From: Halobacillus sp. Marseille-P3879
GTDB lineage: Bacteria > Bacillota > Bacilli > Bacillales > Halobacillaceae
Reading direction: 5' to 3'
NCBI RefSeq assembly: GCF_900240285.1
Contig: NZ_OESS01000002.1
Coordinates: forward strand, 310,001-374,000
Length of the DNA: 64,000 nt
Positions within the stretch are counted from its first letter, which is position 1; every line of letters starts with the position of its first letter. The notes below the pieces were generated by a model, which saw only the letters and a list, made by a program, of their open reading frames with translations, searched no databases and was not told where the DNA came from. Made by a program: the position numbers and the translations under genes. This document shows, in pieces, positions 42,006 through 50,597 of this stretch.

Positions 42006-42938
42006 TCACATCATAACTTGTATGAAATCCTGTAAGAAAAAGTTATAGTCAAAATCAAGAACAATAGTATGAATGGGATGATTAGCTTTCATATCAGGGA
42101 CGTGACGAAAATCTGCGTAGGTCAATCCTTTGGAGGCATCAGATTCTACTACAAATATCTGGCGATTCACGGAGTAGAAGCGTTCTTTATTTAACAGGTA
42201 GCAGAATAGGGTTACATCATGAAGGGGTGCCCCATTAATATTAGGAATTATATTTTCGTATTGAGAACTATAGTATGACATCATCGGGTGAAAAATTTTT
42301 GCGAAAGGTGATTTTGAGTATTTAGTGAGGTAGGTAATAGCTTCATTTGATATGATGGCACGGTTAGTGACGTTTAGAGGGATAAAGGTCAAATCTTTAC
42401 CATGAGTGGCAACAACCTTTGCCGCATGGGGATCGCCGTAAATATTGGCTTCAGCTAGATGGGTAACATTTCCCGGCACATGAAATGCCCCGCCCATAAT
42501 CATTATATTCTCTGCGAGTTCAATGTTGCTCTCTTGATGAAGATGCATAAGTGCCAATGTAGAAAGCCTTGAAAGGTTAACAAGGGTGAGTTTACCATTA
42601 TGTTCTCTTATGAGATCGTAAACTTTCATGAATGGGAACACCGTTATAGAATCCTTTAACCGGGGACGCACAAATCCCAATCCTTCAACCCCGTGAATGT
42701 TATAAAAATACTCAGGAGAATTCCCTGTTAAAGGTTGATGTGCTCCAAGGATAATGGGAATCTCCTCTTTACCTGCGATTTTAAGTAAGTACCAGGTATT
42801 TCGTACCGCGTCCTCCTGACTGACATTTCCATATTCATTTATAATGCCCGCCACCTCAATATCAGGGTGAAGAAGTGCATAAATAATAGCAAACGCATCA
42901 TCAACTCCAGGGTCAGCAACTATTAAAACCTTTTCCAA
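42006..42938 (-). CDS. Inosine-uridine-type nucleoside hydrolase
   Basis: Hydrolyses the N-glycosidic bond of nucleosides to free base and ribose. The calcium-binding motif is VADPGVDDAFAI (usual DxDPGxDDA; the first Asp is replaced by Val or Ala context here). EANIYGDPHAA and the HD pair in GAPLHDVTLF are also present. Length 310 residues. The start is a TTG at 42938, 9 bases after GGGAGG. The altered first Asp of the DxDPG motif may lower activity or change specificity. Confidence 0.82.
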   Translation of the reverse strand: MEKVLIVADPGVDDAFAIIYALLHPDIEVAGIINEYGNVSQEDAVRNTWYLLKIAGKEEIPIILGAHQPLTGNSPEYFYNIHGVEGLGFVRPRLKDSITVFPFMKVYDLIREHNGKLTLVNLSRLSTLALMHLHQESNIELAENIMIMGGAFHVPGNVTHLAEANIYGDPHAAKVVATHGKDLTFIPLNVTNRAIISNEAITYLTKYSKSPFAKIFHPMMSYYSSQYENIIPNINGAPLHDVTLFCYLLNKERFYSVNRQIFVVESDASKGLTYADFRHVPDMKANHPIHTIVLDFDYNFFLQDFIQVMM

Positions 42939-42961
42939 TTAGAGGAGCCTCCCTAAGTGAA

Positions 42962-44086
42962 CTATTTTTTGTGAAACCATTTATTTTTTGCAAAAGCTGC
43001 CATTTCGAGTTCTTCAATAGTGGCACAATACGTTTTTTCTATTTCACCATCAAGCGGCTTAGCTCCTTTTTTAATAAAATGCAGCATTTTTTTATTGTGA
43101 CACCAGTCCCCGGGCTCAGCTTGTTCATGTTCCCAATCTTTCCATACAGTGGTTAATGAAGGACTGTAGATTCTTTGCTTATTAGTCTGAAGAGTGCAAG
43201 GACTGCTTTGAAGTTCATGGACCTGCTGGGGCGGGGATTCTTTTATATCATTAAATAAGTCTGGCCAATAGTCTTTTCTTGAGCCTGTATGGGGGTGTGT
43301 TTTTGCCCATTCAACTGTCTGTTCAAGCCGGCTTTGTATAGAGTAAAGCAAAGCATACAGACCTTTGCCGAAATGTATACGTTCATCTACTGAAGAAAAA
43401 TGGTGAACAGTCCCTCCGGTAAGTTTCATTTTCTTCTGCAGAGGTGTTTGGTATGGAAATAAAATATGATTAAAGTTTAAAATGTCCTGGAGCTTAAACA
43501 TTGTCTTGTTAAGTACAGTATCTTTATAAACTGAATTCTGAATAACGCGATTCTCAATATATTGTTGTTCATTAATGATTAAAGCTACCGTTAATTCATT
43601 ATTTCTTTTGTTTGTCCAGAGACTTTCCCAGAAGGGTTTCATAAACTTGGAAATGTGAAGGTGCGATAGTAAATGAAAGAGAGGGCGAGACTGCTTCTTG
43701 CTTTCAGCGTATAATAGCAACTGTGGATAGGCATCCTGAAAAATCAGCCAGTTTCCTCTCTCTAAAAAAGCAAAAAAGTCGATTTGCTCTTGTTGAGTGA
43801 GCAGCTTCGGCAAATATTCCCCTTTTAAATCCGTCATGTTCCATCCGGCATTTCTTGATACAAGATGTGCCAGAAGCGCCCAGTGTATCTCGGGATGTTC
43901 TACATAAAAATCTAAATAAGCTTGAGTGCGTGTAATGTTATTCTTATTCCGACAAGTCGTTAAATGTTGAATATGTTCAATGATTTCTTTTTCTTTAAGA
44001 GTTAAGTCTTGTAGGTTTCTCTTTAACAAGGATGCGGTTATACTACGCTTCAATTGATTGATATGCTCTTTAGTCTGCTTAAACAA
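42962..44086 (-). CDS. DUF2515 (YppC-like) protein
   Basis: A 374-residue soluble protein of the DUF2515 family, known only from Bacilli and of unknown function. Recognisable blocks are NITRTQAYLDFYVEHPEIHW, LVSRNAGWNMTDL and FGKGLYALLYS. TTG start at 44086, 7 bases after GGAGGAGG; an earlier TTG overlaps the ribosome site. The nucleoside hydrolase gene follows by 23 bases on the same strand, so they may be co-transcribed. Confidence 0.75.
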   Translation of the reverse strand: MFKQTKEHINQLKRSITASLLKRNLQDLTLKEKEIIEHIQHLTTCRNKNNITRTQAYLDFYVEHPEIHWALLAHLVSRNAGWNMTDLKGEYLPKLLTQQEQIDFFAFLERGNWLIFQDAYPQLLLYAESKKQSRPLFHLLSHLHISKFMKPFWESLWTNKRNNELTVALIINEQQYIENRVIQNSVYKDTVLNKTMFKLQDILNFNHILFPYQTPLQKKMKLTGGTVHHFSSVDERIHFGKGLYALLYSIQSRLEQTVEWAKTHPHTGSRKDYWPDLFNDIKESPPQQVHELQSSPCTLQTNKQRIYSPSLTTVWKDWEHEQAEPGDWCHNKKMLHFIKKGAKPLDGEIEKTYCATIEELEMAAFAKNKWFHKK

Positions 44087-44214
44087 GTCCAGTCCTCCTC
44101 CTTTCAAAGCTGCTTGTTAATGTATATGGATGAAATTACCTGATGATGTTGTTGGAAAAATAAACTAATATTTAGTTTTTACTTTATTTATAGTGCTATA
44201 CAACCCAACAAAAA

Positions 44215-44243
44215 GAAAAGGAAACTCTTAAAAAGTTAAGAGT
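44215..44243 (-). terminator. Weak terminator
   Basis: ACTCTTAA and TTAAGAGT form an 8-bp stem with a 4-base loop; the minus strand goes on with TTCCTTTTC. It lies 14 bases past the ABC-F stop codon. Confidence 0.5.
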
Positions 44244-44256
44244 CCCCCAGTCTGAT

Positions 44257-45816
44257 TTATTGAAATACTTTAGTTGTCCAGCTTTCACAATTCCATGTAT
44301 CTGTGACTACATCCTGATAAAAATCTGGCTCGTGTGAAATGAGTAACACACTGCCCTTATACTCCTTTAAGGCACGCTTAAGTTCTGCCTTGGCATCGCC
44401 ATCTAAGTGATTTGTAGGCTCGTCAAGGACGAGTAGGTTTGTTTCATTGTTAATGAGCTTACAAAGCCGGACTTTAGCTTTCTCTCCACCACTTAATACC
44501 TGGACTTTGCTTTCGATATGTTTTTTCGTTAAACCGCATTTCGCTAATGAACCACGGACTTCCTGCTGGGTAAAGTGACGGAATTCTTCCCATATTTCTT
44601 CAATACAAGTCTGCTGTGATTCTTCTTTCAACTCTTGTTCAAAGTAACCAATATGCAAATGCTCTCCTAATTCCACCGTACCAGCAACAGGGCTGATTTC
44701 TCCGAGGATGCTTTTAAGCAGCGTTGTTTTACCAATTCCGTTAGCACCGGAAAGGGCAATTTTCTGTCCTCGTTCCATAGATAAGTTCAACGGCCTGGAT
44801 AATGGTTCATCGTAACCGATGACAAGATCATTGGTTTCGAACAAATATTTTCCAGGAGTTCTTGCCTGCTTAAATTGAAAAGATGGTTTTGGCTTTTCTG
44901 AATCAAGTTCAATTACATCCATCTTATCGAGCTTCTTCTGACGGGACATCGCCATTCTGCTTGTAGCCGCATTGGCTTTATTACGTGCTACGAAATCTTT
45001 CAGGCTGGCTATTTCCTTTTGCTGCTTTTTAAATGCAGCTTCTTTCTGTTGTTTCTTCATTTCATATACACGCAAAAACTCGTTATAGTCACCAGGATAG
45101 CGGGTCAGTTCCTGGTTTTCCATATGATAGATCAAGTTAGCAACATTGTTCAAAAATGGGATGTCATGAGAGACAAGAATAAATGCGTGATCATATTCGA
45201 TTAAATAATTTTTCAGCCATTCAATGTGTTCAACATCTAAATAGTTTGTAGGTTCATCAAGCAGGAGGATATCAGGCTTTTCTAACAACAATTTCGCTAA
45301 TAATACTTTTGTCCGCTGTCCCCCGCTAAGGTCATGCACATCGCGATTAAGACCGATCTCGTCCAGGCCCAGTCCATTTGCGATTTCTTCGACTTTAGCA
45401 TCAATCGTGTAAAAGTCGTTGTTGGTAAGGGAGTCCTGAAGCAGTCCCGTTTCTTCCAGTAATTCCTCTAACTTATCAGGTTCTACTTCGCCCATTTTCG
45501 CAAATAATTCGTTCATTTCCTTCTCGATATCAAACAAATATTGAAAGGCGGTACGCAGGACATCACGTATATCCATGCCCTGTTGCAAATCTGCATGCTG
45601 ATCCAGATATCCAACACGAACGTTTTTTGCCCACGTTACGCTTCCTGCATCAGGTTCCAGTTGTCCGTTTATAATATTCATAAAAGTTGATTTACCTTCT
45701 CCATTCGCTCCGATTAAACCAATGTGTTCTCCTTGAAGCAATCGGAAGGACACATCGTCAAAGATGGCGCGATCACCGAACCCATGACTTAACTGCTGAA
45801 CTGTGAGTAAACTCAT
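44257..45816 (-). CDS. ABC-F ATPase (YkpA-like)
   Basis: Soluble ATPase of 519 residues with two ABC domains and no membrane part, of the ABC-F group that acts on ribosomes. Walker A GANGEGKST and GANGIGKTT, signatures LSGGQRTKVLLAK and LSGGEKAKVRLCK, Walker B LLLDEPTNYLD and LVLDEPTNHLD. The linker between domains (about 240-310) is helical and charged. The sequence follows B. subtilis YkpA rather than antibiotic-resistance members. GGTGG precedes the ATG. Confidence 0.92.
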   Translation of the reverse strand: MSLLTVQQLSHGFGDRAIFDDVSFRLLQGEHIGLIGANGEGKSTFMNIINGQLEPDAGSVTWAKNVRVGYLDQHADLQQGMDIRDVLRTAFQYLFDIEKEMNELFAKMGEVEPDKLEELLEETGLLQDSLTNNDFYTIDAKVEEIANGLGLDEIGLNRDVHDLSGGQRTKVLLAKLLLEKPDILLLDEPTNYLDVEHIEWLKNYLIEYDHAFILVSHDIPFLNNVANLIYHMENQELTRYPGDYNEFLRVYEMKKQQKEAAFKKQQKEIASLKDFVARNKANAATSRMAMSRQKKLDKMDVIELDSEKPKPSFQFKQARTPGKYLFETNDLVIGYDEPLSRPLNLSMERGQKIALSGANGIGKTTLLKSILGEISPVAGTVELGEHLHIGYFEQELKEESQQTCIEEIWEEFRHFTQQEVRGSLAKCGLTKKHIESKVQVLSGGEKAKVRLCKLINNETNLLVLDEPTNHLDGDAKAELKRALKEYKGSVLLISHEPDFYQDVVTDTWNCESWTTKVFQ

Positions 45817-46121
45817 CTAATCCACCTATTCCTTTTTAAAATTCCGCTTCTCCCATTATATAGGGGAATAACAGGACAATAAAGCATTAGTTTGGGAAAA
45901 AATTCGTATGGTATAATAAGGTAACATCAATAATTTGCCTTTACTCCCTTTCAGGGAATGCCAAGTATAAAACAACATTATTAGAGGAAAGTACTTTTGT
46001 ATGTTTTAAGCCAAAATAATTGTCTGTTAAAAAGCATGAAATGTTAATAAAGAATTACCAAATACATACCTGTATCAACTATTCTTAACTGTGAAAGATA
46101 AGACAGAGGGAGGTGAATGTC
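45817..46121. other. Divergent intergenic region
   Basis: About 305 bases between the ABC-F gene and the DUF1540 gene. A TATAAT-like element (GGTATAATAAGG, 45909-45920) suggests a promoter on the plus strand. No gene seen. Confidence 0.4.
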
Positions 46122-46277
46122 GTGGCCAAAGATGTATTATGTGAAGTAAACAACTGTAAATATTGGGATAAGGGCAATAAATGTACTGCCGATGCCATAT
46201 ATGTGGTCAGTCATACAGGAGACCAAGCTTCAAAGAAAGAGGAAACAGATTGTAAAACATTCGATCCTAAAATTTAA
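46122..46277 (+). CDS. DUF1540 small cysteine-rich protein
   Basis: A 51-residue protein (AKDVLCEVNNCKYWDKGNKC, then a Ser/Lys-rich middle and EETDCKTFDPKI) with the four-Cys pattern of DUF1540, probably a metal-binding fold of unknown role. GTG start at 46122, with GGGAGGTGA 6 bases upstream. Confidence 0.85.
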   Translation: MAKDVLCEVNNCKYWDKGNKCTADAIYVVSHTGDQASKKEETDCKTFDPKI

Positions 46278-46472
46278 ATACTCACGGGCAGTCATTTTAA
46301 ATGGCTGCTCTCCGACAAAAAGAGTGTAACTATGTGGATTAAGTGAAATCCGGGGGCTTTTGAAACAACACTGTTTGAACAAAGCAGAACAATTATGCCC
46401 TTTTAAATAGAAAAAAGCAGGAAACAAGGGGCGTTGTAAAGAAATAAACTACTAGGAATAGCAGGTGGTACA

Positions 46473-47152
46473 TTGATTAGAGCTGTACTGTTTGATTTAG
46501 ATGGAACAATGCTAAACAGAGAGCAATCTTTGAAAAAGTTTGCGCGAAGCCAATATTATAAATACATACAGAGTCCTTGTATATAGCCCGGTTAATGGAA
46601 TTGGACGACAGAGGGTACGTGGCCAAGGAAGTGGTTTATGACACATTGATGGAGGAACTTAAATTAAAGGAACTGACAGCAGGAATGTTAGTTGAAGATT
46701 ATTTTACTCGCTTTCAGCAATTTTGTACCCCTTTTCCTCAGTTGAATGAGACATTAACGAATTTAAAACAACAAGGATATAAACTCGGAATAATAACGAA
46801 TGGCAAATATCCTTTTCAACACGACAACATAAGAGCTCTTCATATTGATCACTTTTTTAATGTTATTTTAACTTCTGAATATGAAGGAATAAAAAAACCG
46901 GACCCGCTGATCTTTCAAAGAGCGCTGAATCGCTTACGCGTAACAGCAGAAGAAAGTGTATTCGTTGGTGATCACCCTGAGAAAGACGTACAGGCAGCTG
47001 TTTCTGTAGGGATGCACGGTGTTTTAAAAAGGGATGATTACTGGGGTGATGTAAATACTGAACACGAGGTTTTAGAGCTGGATGAAGTTCCTGACCTCCT
47101 AGAGCGATTAAAACTGGAGGGAAGCTCAAGAGGTGAAAATGAAGAGAGGTAG
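46473..47152 (+). pseudogene. HAD-family hydrolase with an internal frameshift
   Basis: A phosphatase-like HAD protein split between two frames. The first frame starts at TTG 46473 and reads IRAVLFDLDGTMLNREQSLK with the catalytic DxDGT, but runs into a TAG at 46582. The second frame (from about 46577) carries YIARLMELDDRGYVAKEVVY, then the ITNGK motif II, KKPDPLIF and the motif III Asp in VFVGDHPEKDVQAA. One base is missing (or two extra) near 46570-46580. It may be a true mutation or a sequence error. The two parts together give a full-length family member. Confidence 0.8.
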
Positions 47153-47158
47153 TGTAAA

Positions 47159-47641
47159 TTGGTTATTACATATATTCCCCCGAAAATTAAAGCCTCTACA
47201 AGAGAGATTGCTATCCAGAAAGGTAAATATATCGTTGGTTATATGGCTCACTATTTTCATGAAGATGTTCAGACCTTAAAAGAGTACCCTGTTAATTTAG
47301 AAGTACAAAGTGAGGAAACGAATAACACTTATATTATTCAGCAGGATATTGAAACCAAAAACAAATGGACCATTTTTCAAGCGGGGAAACAAATTGGCGA
47401 GATTGCAGCAAATCGTACTAAAAAATTTAAATTAGAAGCATCGATAATTAATAATGAAGTAATAAAAGTCGAAGCAGGCTTTAAGGGAACCGGGAGAATT
47501 AATAAGAATGGGGTCACTGCTGTCAAAGGTCTTTTTCAGCATAAAATTAAAATCGATACCATTGAGGAATTAAGAGAAATCGATTCCGCCTTGTTAACAA
47601 GTATAGTCCATGTTTTCTGGTGCTCTCACACTGCAAAATAA
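47159..47641 (+). CDS. Unrecognised beta-rich protein, possibly tubby-C-like
   Basis: A 160-residue protein of alternating beta strands (REIAIQKGKYIVGYMAHYF, TYIIQQDIETKNKWTIF, FKLEASIINNEVIKVEAGFK), ending in a hydrophobic helix (IDSALLTSIVHVFW). That order, with a closing hydrophobic helix, recalls tubby C-terminal-like/LURP-one-related domains, but I cannot confirm it. TTG start with GAGAGGTAG upstream, 6 bases after the HAD gene, so it was probably in the same operon. Confidence 0.5.
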   Translation: MVITYIPPKIKASTREIAIQKGKYIVGYMAHYFHEDVQTLKEYPVNLEVQSEETNNTYIIQQDIETKNKWTIFQAGKQIGEIAANRTKKFKLEASIINNEVIKVEAGFKGTGRINKNGVTAVKGLFQHKIKIDTIEELREIDSALLTSIVHVFWCSHTAK

Positions 47642-47671
47642 ACTGCGGACTTGAACAGTAAGTCCGCAGTT
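47641..47671. terminator. Bidirectional terminator
   Basis: AACTGCGGACTT and AAGTCCGCAGTT form a perfect 12-bp stem between two convergent genes. The minus strand continues with TATTTTG; the plus strand has only a weak tail. Confidence 0.7.
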
Positions 47672-48317
47672 AAGAAATATGGACTTTTTGCTTGTTTGCT
47701 GAACTCCTGTTTATGAGACTTTCCGCTTTTGCAGTGAAAGGCATAAAGAAGTGAATAACTATGCCGCTGAATAGAGTGATGATCACTGTCCCCACTCCAA
47801 TCGGCCCATTAAAAAGAAAGGCTATGGCTGCAAGGACCAGACTTACTAATGCCCGGGATATGGATACATTTAATCCTGTCAATTTCTTTACGACCAGCAT
47901 CGTCCGGTCAAATGGATTAGGGGCAAAGTCAGCCTGCAGATTCACAGCAATGCCTAAGCCTGCAAAAAAGAGCCCGAAAAGAAGACACGTCAGCTGCATA
48001 CCAGCGGTTTCCGGTTCAATCCAGGCTTCAGTAGAGAAGACCCACACATCAATAAAAAAACCGGTCACAAGTGCCGTGATGATCGCGAAAAATTCAGGCT
48101 TCTTTCTTTCTGCCAGGGCATTAAAAAGAATTAGAGAAAAAGCGACCACAACTTCCCAGCTTCCAATTGTGAGTCCGAATGTTCGATAAAGTCCAACTAG
48201 GAGGGCGTCAAAAGGAGAAGTCCCGAGATGGGAATGAATGGTAAGTGCAATACCGAACGTCATAATAATAATGCCGATTATATAAAAGAAAATCCGATTC
48301 TTCGTACGTAACGTCAT
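47670..48317 (-). CDS. YczE/YyaS/YitT-family membrane protein
   Basis: A 215-residue membrane protein with five to six segments. The family pattern GIIIMTFGIALTIHSHLGTSPFDALL and the second-half repeat GLGIAVNLQADFAPNPFDRTMLV are clear. Function unknown; B. subtilis YczE influences bacillaene/surfactin-type production. GAGGGTGA precedes the ATG. Confidence 0.88.
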   Translation of the reverse strand: MTLRTKNRIFFYIIGIIIMTFGIALTIHSHLGTSPFDALLVGLYRTFGLTIGSWEVVVAFSLILFNALAERKKPEFFAIITALVTGFFIDVWVFSTEAWIEPETAGMQLTCLLFGLFFAGLGIAVNLQADFAPNPFDRTMLVVKKLTGLNVSISRALVSLVLAAIAFLFNGPIGVGTVIITLFSGIVIHFFMPFTAKAESLINRSSANKQKVHIS

Positions 48318-48644
48318 GATATCACCCTCTTAAAGAACTTCTTTACACTCCTTCTATCATAAAGGTAATTCGAATTTTTTCCAATCATTTAATGTTAAAT
48401 TTCAATCGAGGTCCCAACTTTAGAAATGGCTGAAAAGTGTTAATTATATGATTATCGTATTTGGGATATCTATCTCTTGTCACACTCCTTGCTTTGCTGT
48501 ACAGTTATCCTGTATTTCAAATAGCTATAGCTTTTATTTTTATGAAAGTGGATTTTATGGGTGAAAAATAAATTTTTGTGACAAAAAGTCTTCTCAACTG
48601 TGAGAAGATTTTTCATTTGTGTGGCCATGATAGGAGGATGCTAT
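48318..48644. other. Divergent intergenic region with a hairpin before nhaC
   Basis: About 325 bases. The left part should hold the promoter of the YczE-like gene, the right part the leader of the NhaC gene with a terminator-like hairpin at 48587-48613. No gene seen and no known riboswitch recognised. Confidence 0.4.
48587..48613 (+). terminator. Terminator-like hairpin in the nhaC leader
   Basis: TCTTCTCA pairs with TGAGAAGA around ACTG, extended by AAAAA/TTTTT and ending in TTTTTC, 31 bases before the NhaC start. It may attenuate the antiporter gene, or end transcription arriving from the left. Confidence 0.5.
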
Positions 48645-49946
48645 ATGAATCAAGGGATAAAATCAAACCCGCTTGCACTTATTCCGTTCGGAGTATTTAT
48701 TTTATTATTTATCGGTTCTGGAATAATTACGGGTGATTTTTATCAAATGCCGGTCTTAGTAGCCGTTTTTTCAGCTATTTTAACAGCCTTATTTATGAAT
48801 AGAAAAACCGATTTTAATACGAAAGTTCATCAGCTAACAGAAGGGGGAGGCCATCCGAATATCATTTTAATGGTGGTCATCTTCCTTCTGGCAGGGGCTT
48901 TTGCTTCAGTTGCTGAAGGAGTAGGGGCAGTCGATTCTACTGTTAACTTAGGGTTAAGTATTCTTCCGGAAAACTTGCTGCTCGTAGGCTTGTTTATGAT
49001 CTGCTGTTTTATATCAATTTCTATGGGAACCTCTACCGGAACGATCGCAGCCTTAGCTCCTATTGGACTGGGTATAGCAGAGCAAACAGATATAGGACTT
49101 GCTTTAACAATGGGTGCTATCGTAAGTGGTTCGATGTTTGGTGATAACTTATCAATAATTTCAGATACTACCATTGCTGCAGTTCGAACTCAGGGGACAG
49201 CGATGAAAGATAAATTTAAGGCGAACTTTTTTATTGTATTACCTGCTGCTATCATCACTGCTATTCTTTTTAGTGTATTGACGCTGGAGGCTTCAACTGC
49301 TGTTGGAGAGGATCAGAACTTTCACTTGATGAAGGTGCTGCCTTACTTAGGGGTTCTCGTGTTTGCGTTGGCTGGTGTAAACGTAATATTTGTGCTTATT
49401 GGCGGAATTATTTTCGCCGGGATCGTAGGTTTTATTATAGATGGCTTATCTATATCTAAGTACGTCACTTTAATAGGGGATGGGTTTGCAAATATGCAGG
49501 AGCTGGCTATGCTTGCGATCCTGTTAGGAGGATTAGTAGAACTGATACGCCAAAACGGCGGGATCGCTTTCTTGCTTCAGTTAATAAGCACAAGGCTTTC
49601 ATCATATAAAGGAGGAGAATTAGGGATTGCAGGATTGGTGAGTTTGGTTAACTTCTCAACAGCAAATAATACGATTTCTATTATTACAGCTGGGCCGCTA
49701 GCTAAACAGATGGCGGAGCGATTTAATATTGACCCACGTCGCTCAGCTAGTCTGCTTGATATCTTTGCCAGCTCTGTACAGGGTATCATCCCTTATGGGG
49801 CACAACTTCTGGCTGTAGCGGGGGTGGCACAAATCTCACCACTTGAAATAACGCCGTATTGTTTTTACCCAATGTTAATTGCTATATCAGGAATATGTGC
49901 TATAACCTTTGGACTGCCTAAATTTACGATACAAAATAGAAGTTGA
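48645..49946 (+). CDS. NhaC-family sodium/proton antiporter
   Basis: Membrane antiporter of about 433 residues and eleven to twelve segments. Characteristic motifs of the NhaC family are SISMGTSTGTIAALAPIG and GSMFGDNLSIISDTTIAA in the middle, and LVSLVNFSTANNTISIITAGPLAK in the second half. Role is sodium or pH homeostasis, fitting a halotolerant host. The ATG at 48645 has AGGAGG 7 bases upstream; the frame extends further without a ribosome site. Confidence 0.9.
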   Translation: MNQGIKSNPLALIPFGVFILLFIGSGIITGDFYQMPVLVAVFSAILTALFMNRKTDFNTKVHQLTEGGGHPNIILMVVIFLLAGAFASVAEGVGAVDSTVNLGLSILPENLLLVGLFMICCFISISMGTSTGTIAALAPIGLGIAEQTDIGLALTMGAIVSGSMFGDNLSIISDTTIAAVRTQGTAMKDKFKANFFIVLPAAIITAILFSVLTLEASTAVGEDQNFHLMKVLPYLGVLVFALAGVNVIFVLIGGIIFAGIVGFIIDGLSISKYVTLIGDGFANMQELAMLAILLGGLVELIRQNGGIAFLLQLISTRLSSYKGGELGIAGLVSLVNFSTANNTISIITAGPLAKQMAERFNIDPRRSASLLDIFASSVQGIIPYGAQLLAVAGVAQISPLEITPYCFYPMLIAISGICAITFGLPKFTIQNRS

Positions 49947-50020
49947 TTTCACTATGAATTATCAGGCGATCTAAAAACTCAAAGTGAGAGAACGGAGGAT
50001 AAAAACAGCTTGCTTTTTAA

Positions 50021-50232
50021 GAGGCCACTGAAAAAGTCCTTTCTGCTTTTAAAGTTTGTTGTTGCTTCTCACGAATCGCCTATCGGTGGATGCTTGTCGC
50101 GGGCACAGCCTCGGCTAACTTGGTCAAGAAGATCACTTGACCAAGTGGATCTTCGGCTCGCGCTGTTCCCGCGACGCACCGGACGTGACCGGTTTTAATC
50201 GACCAGGCGTCACCACCGAACGCTCATCGTGG
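50021..50232 (+). repeat. Dispersed repeat, copy 2 (212 bp)
   Basis: Same ends and core as the copy at 40417-40667, in the same orientation, with GAGGCCACTGAAAAAGTCC at the left and CGAACGCTCATCGTGG at the right. It lacks two inserts of copy 1. It lies between nhaC and that gene's terminator. No transposase fragment follows here, so the repeat unit can exist apart from the IS remnant. Confidence 0.85.
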
Positions 50233-50240
50233 CAAAACGA

Positions 50241-50286
50241 AAAAGAGTGATTTTCTTTGATGGAGAAAAGAAAGTCACTCTTTTTT
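50241..50286 (+). terminator. Intrinsic terminator
   Basis: AAAGAGTGATTTTCTTT pairs with AAAGAAAGTCACTCTTT with a mismatch, followed by a T run. It ends transcription from nhaC and the repeat. Confidence 0.78.
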
Positions 50287-50325
50287 CTTATACAATGAAA
50301 GGAATACATAAAAGGGAGGGGTTGG

Positions 50326-50421
50326 ATGTTAGATCGACAATTATCCATGAACTTCAGTCAATTGGAGGGACTACACTCTAGAAAACATGAAAATGGTTGC
50401 CCTTCGCCTAGACAGGGTTAG
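50326..50421 (+). CDS. Doubtful 31-residue frame
   Basis: MLDRQLSMNFSQLEGLHSRK followed by HENGCPSPRQG, with AAGGGAGGGG 4 bases before the ATG. The stop codon is in a terminator-like hairpin. The strong ribosome site is the only real support; it may be the remaining start of a deleted gene. Confidence 0.25.
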   Translation: MLDRQLSMNFSQLEGLHSRKHENGCPSPRQG

Positions 50422-50449
50422 CTAGGTGAAGGAGAGTCTTTTTCGGTAC

Positions 50450-50525
50450 GGGTGGGCGAATACTGCGAGATTCCTGCGGAAAACCGGGCGTTCGTCCGCG
50501 GAAAGCTAGGGGTATTCGCCCGCCC
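50450..50525. repeat. Palindromic repeat of the Bacillaceae GGGCGAATAC type
   Basis: GGGTGGGCGAATAC at the left and GTATTCGCCCGCCC at the right are inverted copies (one G-T), around CTGCGAGATTCCTGCGG and CCGCGGAAAGC. Related units (often with CTGCGGGA and CCGCGGAAAGCGAGTATTCG) are frequent in intergenic DNA of Bacillaceae. This one is short and lacks the usual middle. Confidence 0.7.
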
Positions 50526-50597
50526 GAGCACACAAAAAAGTTTGCAGTAAAACACGGGATTTCTCCACAAGCGGACAGCTGGTGGGGCGGCTGTTTT

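Larger units (their letters stand above)
50287..50597. other. Intergenic region with small frame and palindromic repeat
   Basis: About 310 bases after the nhaC terminator. It holds a doubtful 31-codon frame (50326-50421), a hairpin (CCTTCGCCTAG/CTAGGTGAAGG, 50401-50431, then TCTTTTTC) and the palindromic repeat at 50450-50525. The right end is T-rich past the metC stop codon. Confidence 0.45.

Noticed and set aside
46560-46582. Programmed frameshift in the HAD gene
   Set aside because: No slippery heptamer and no following pseudoknot can be seen; mutation or sequence error is simpler.
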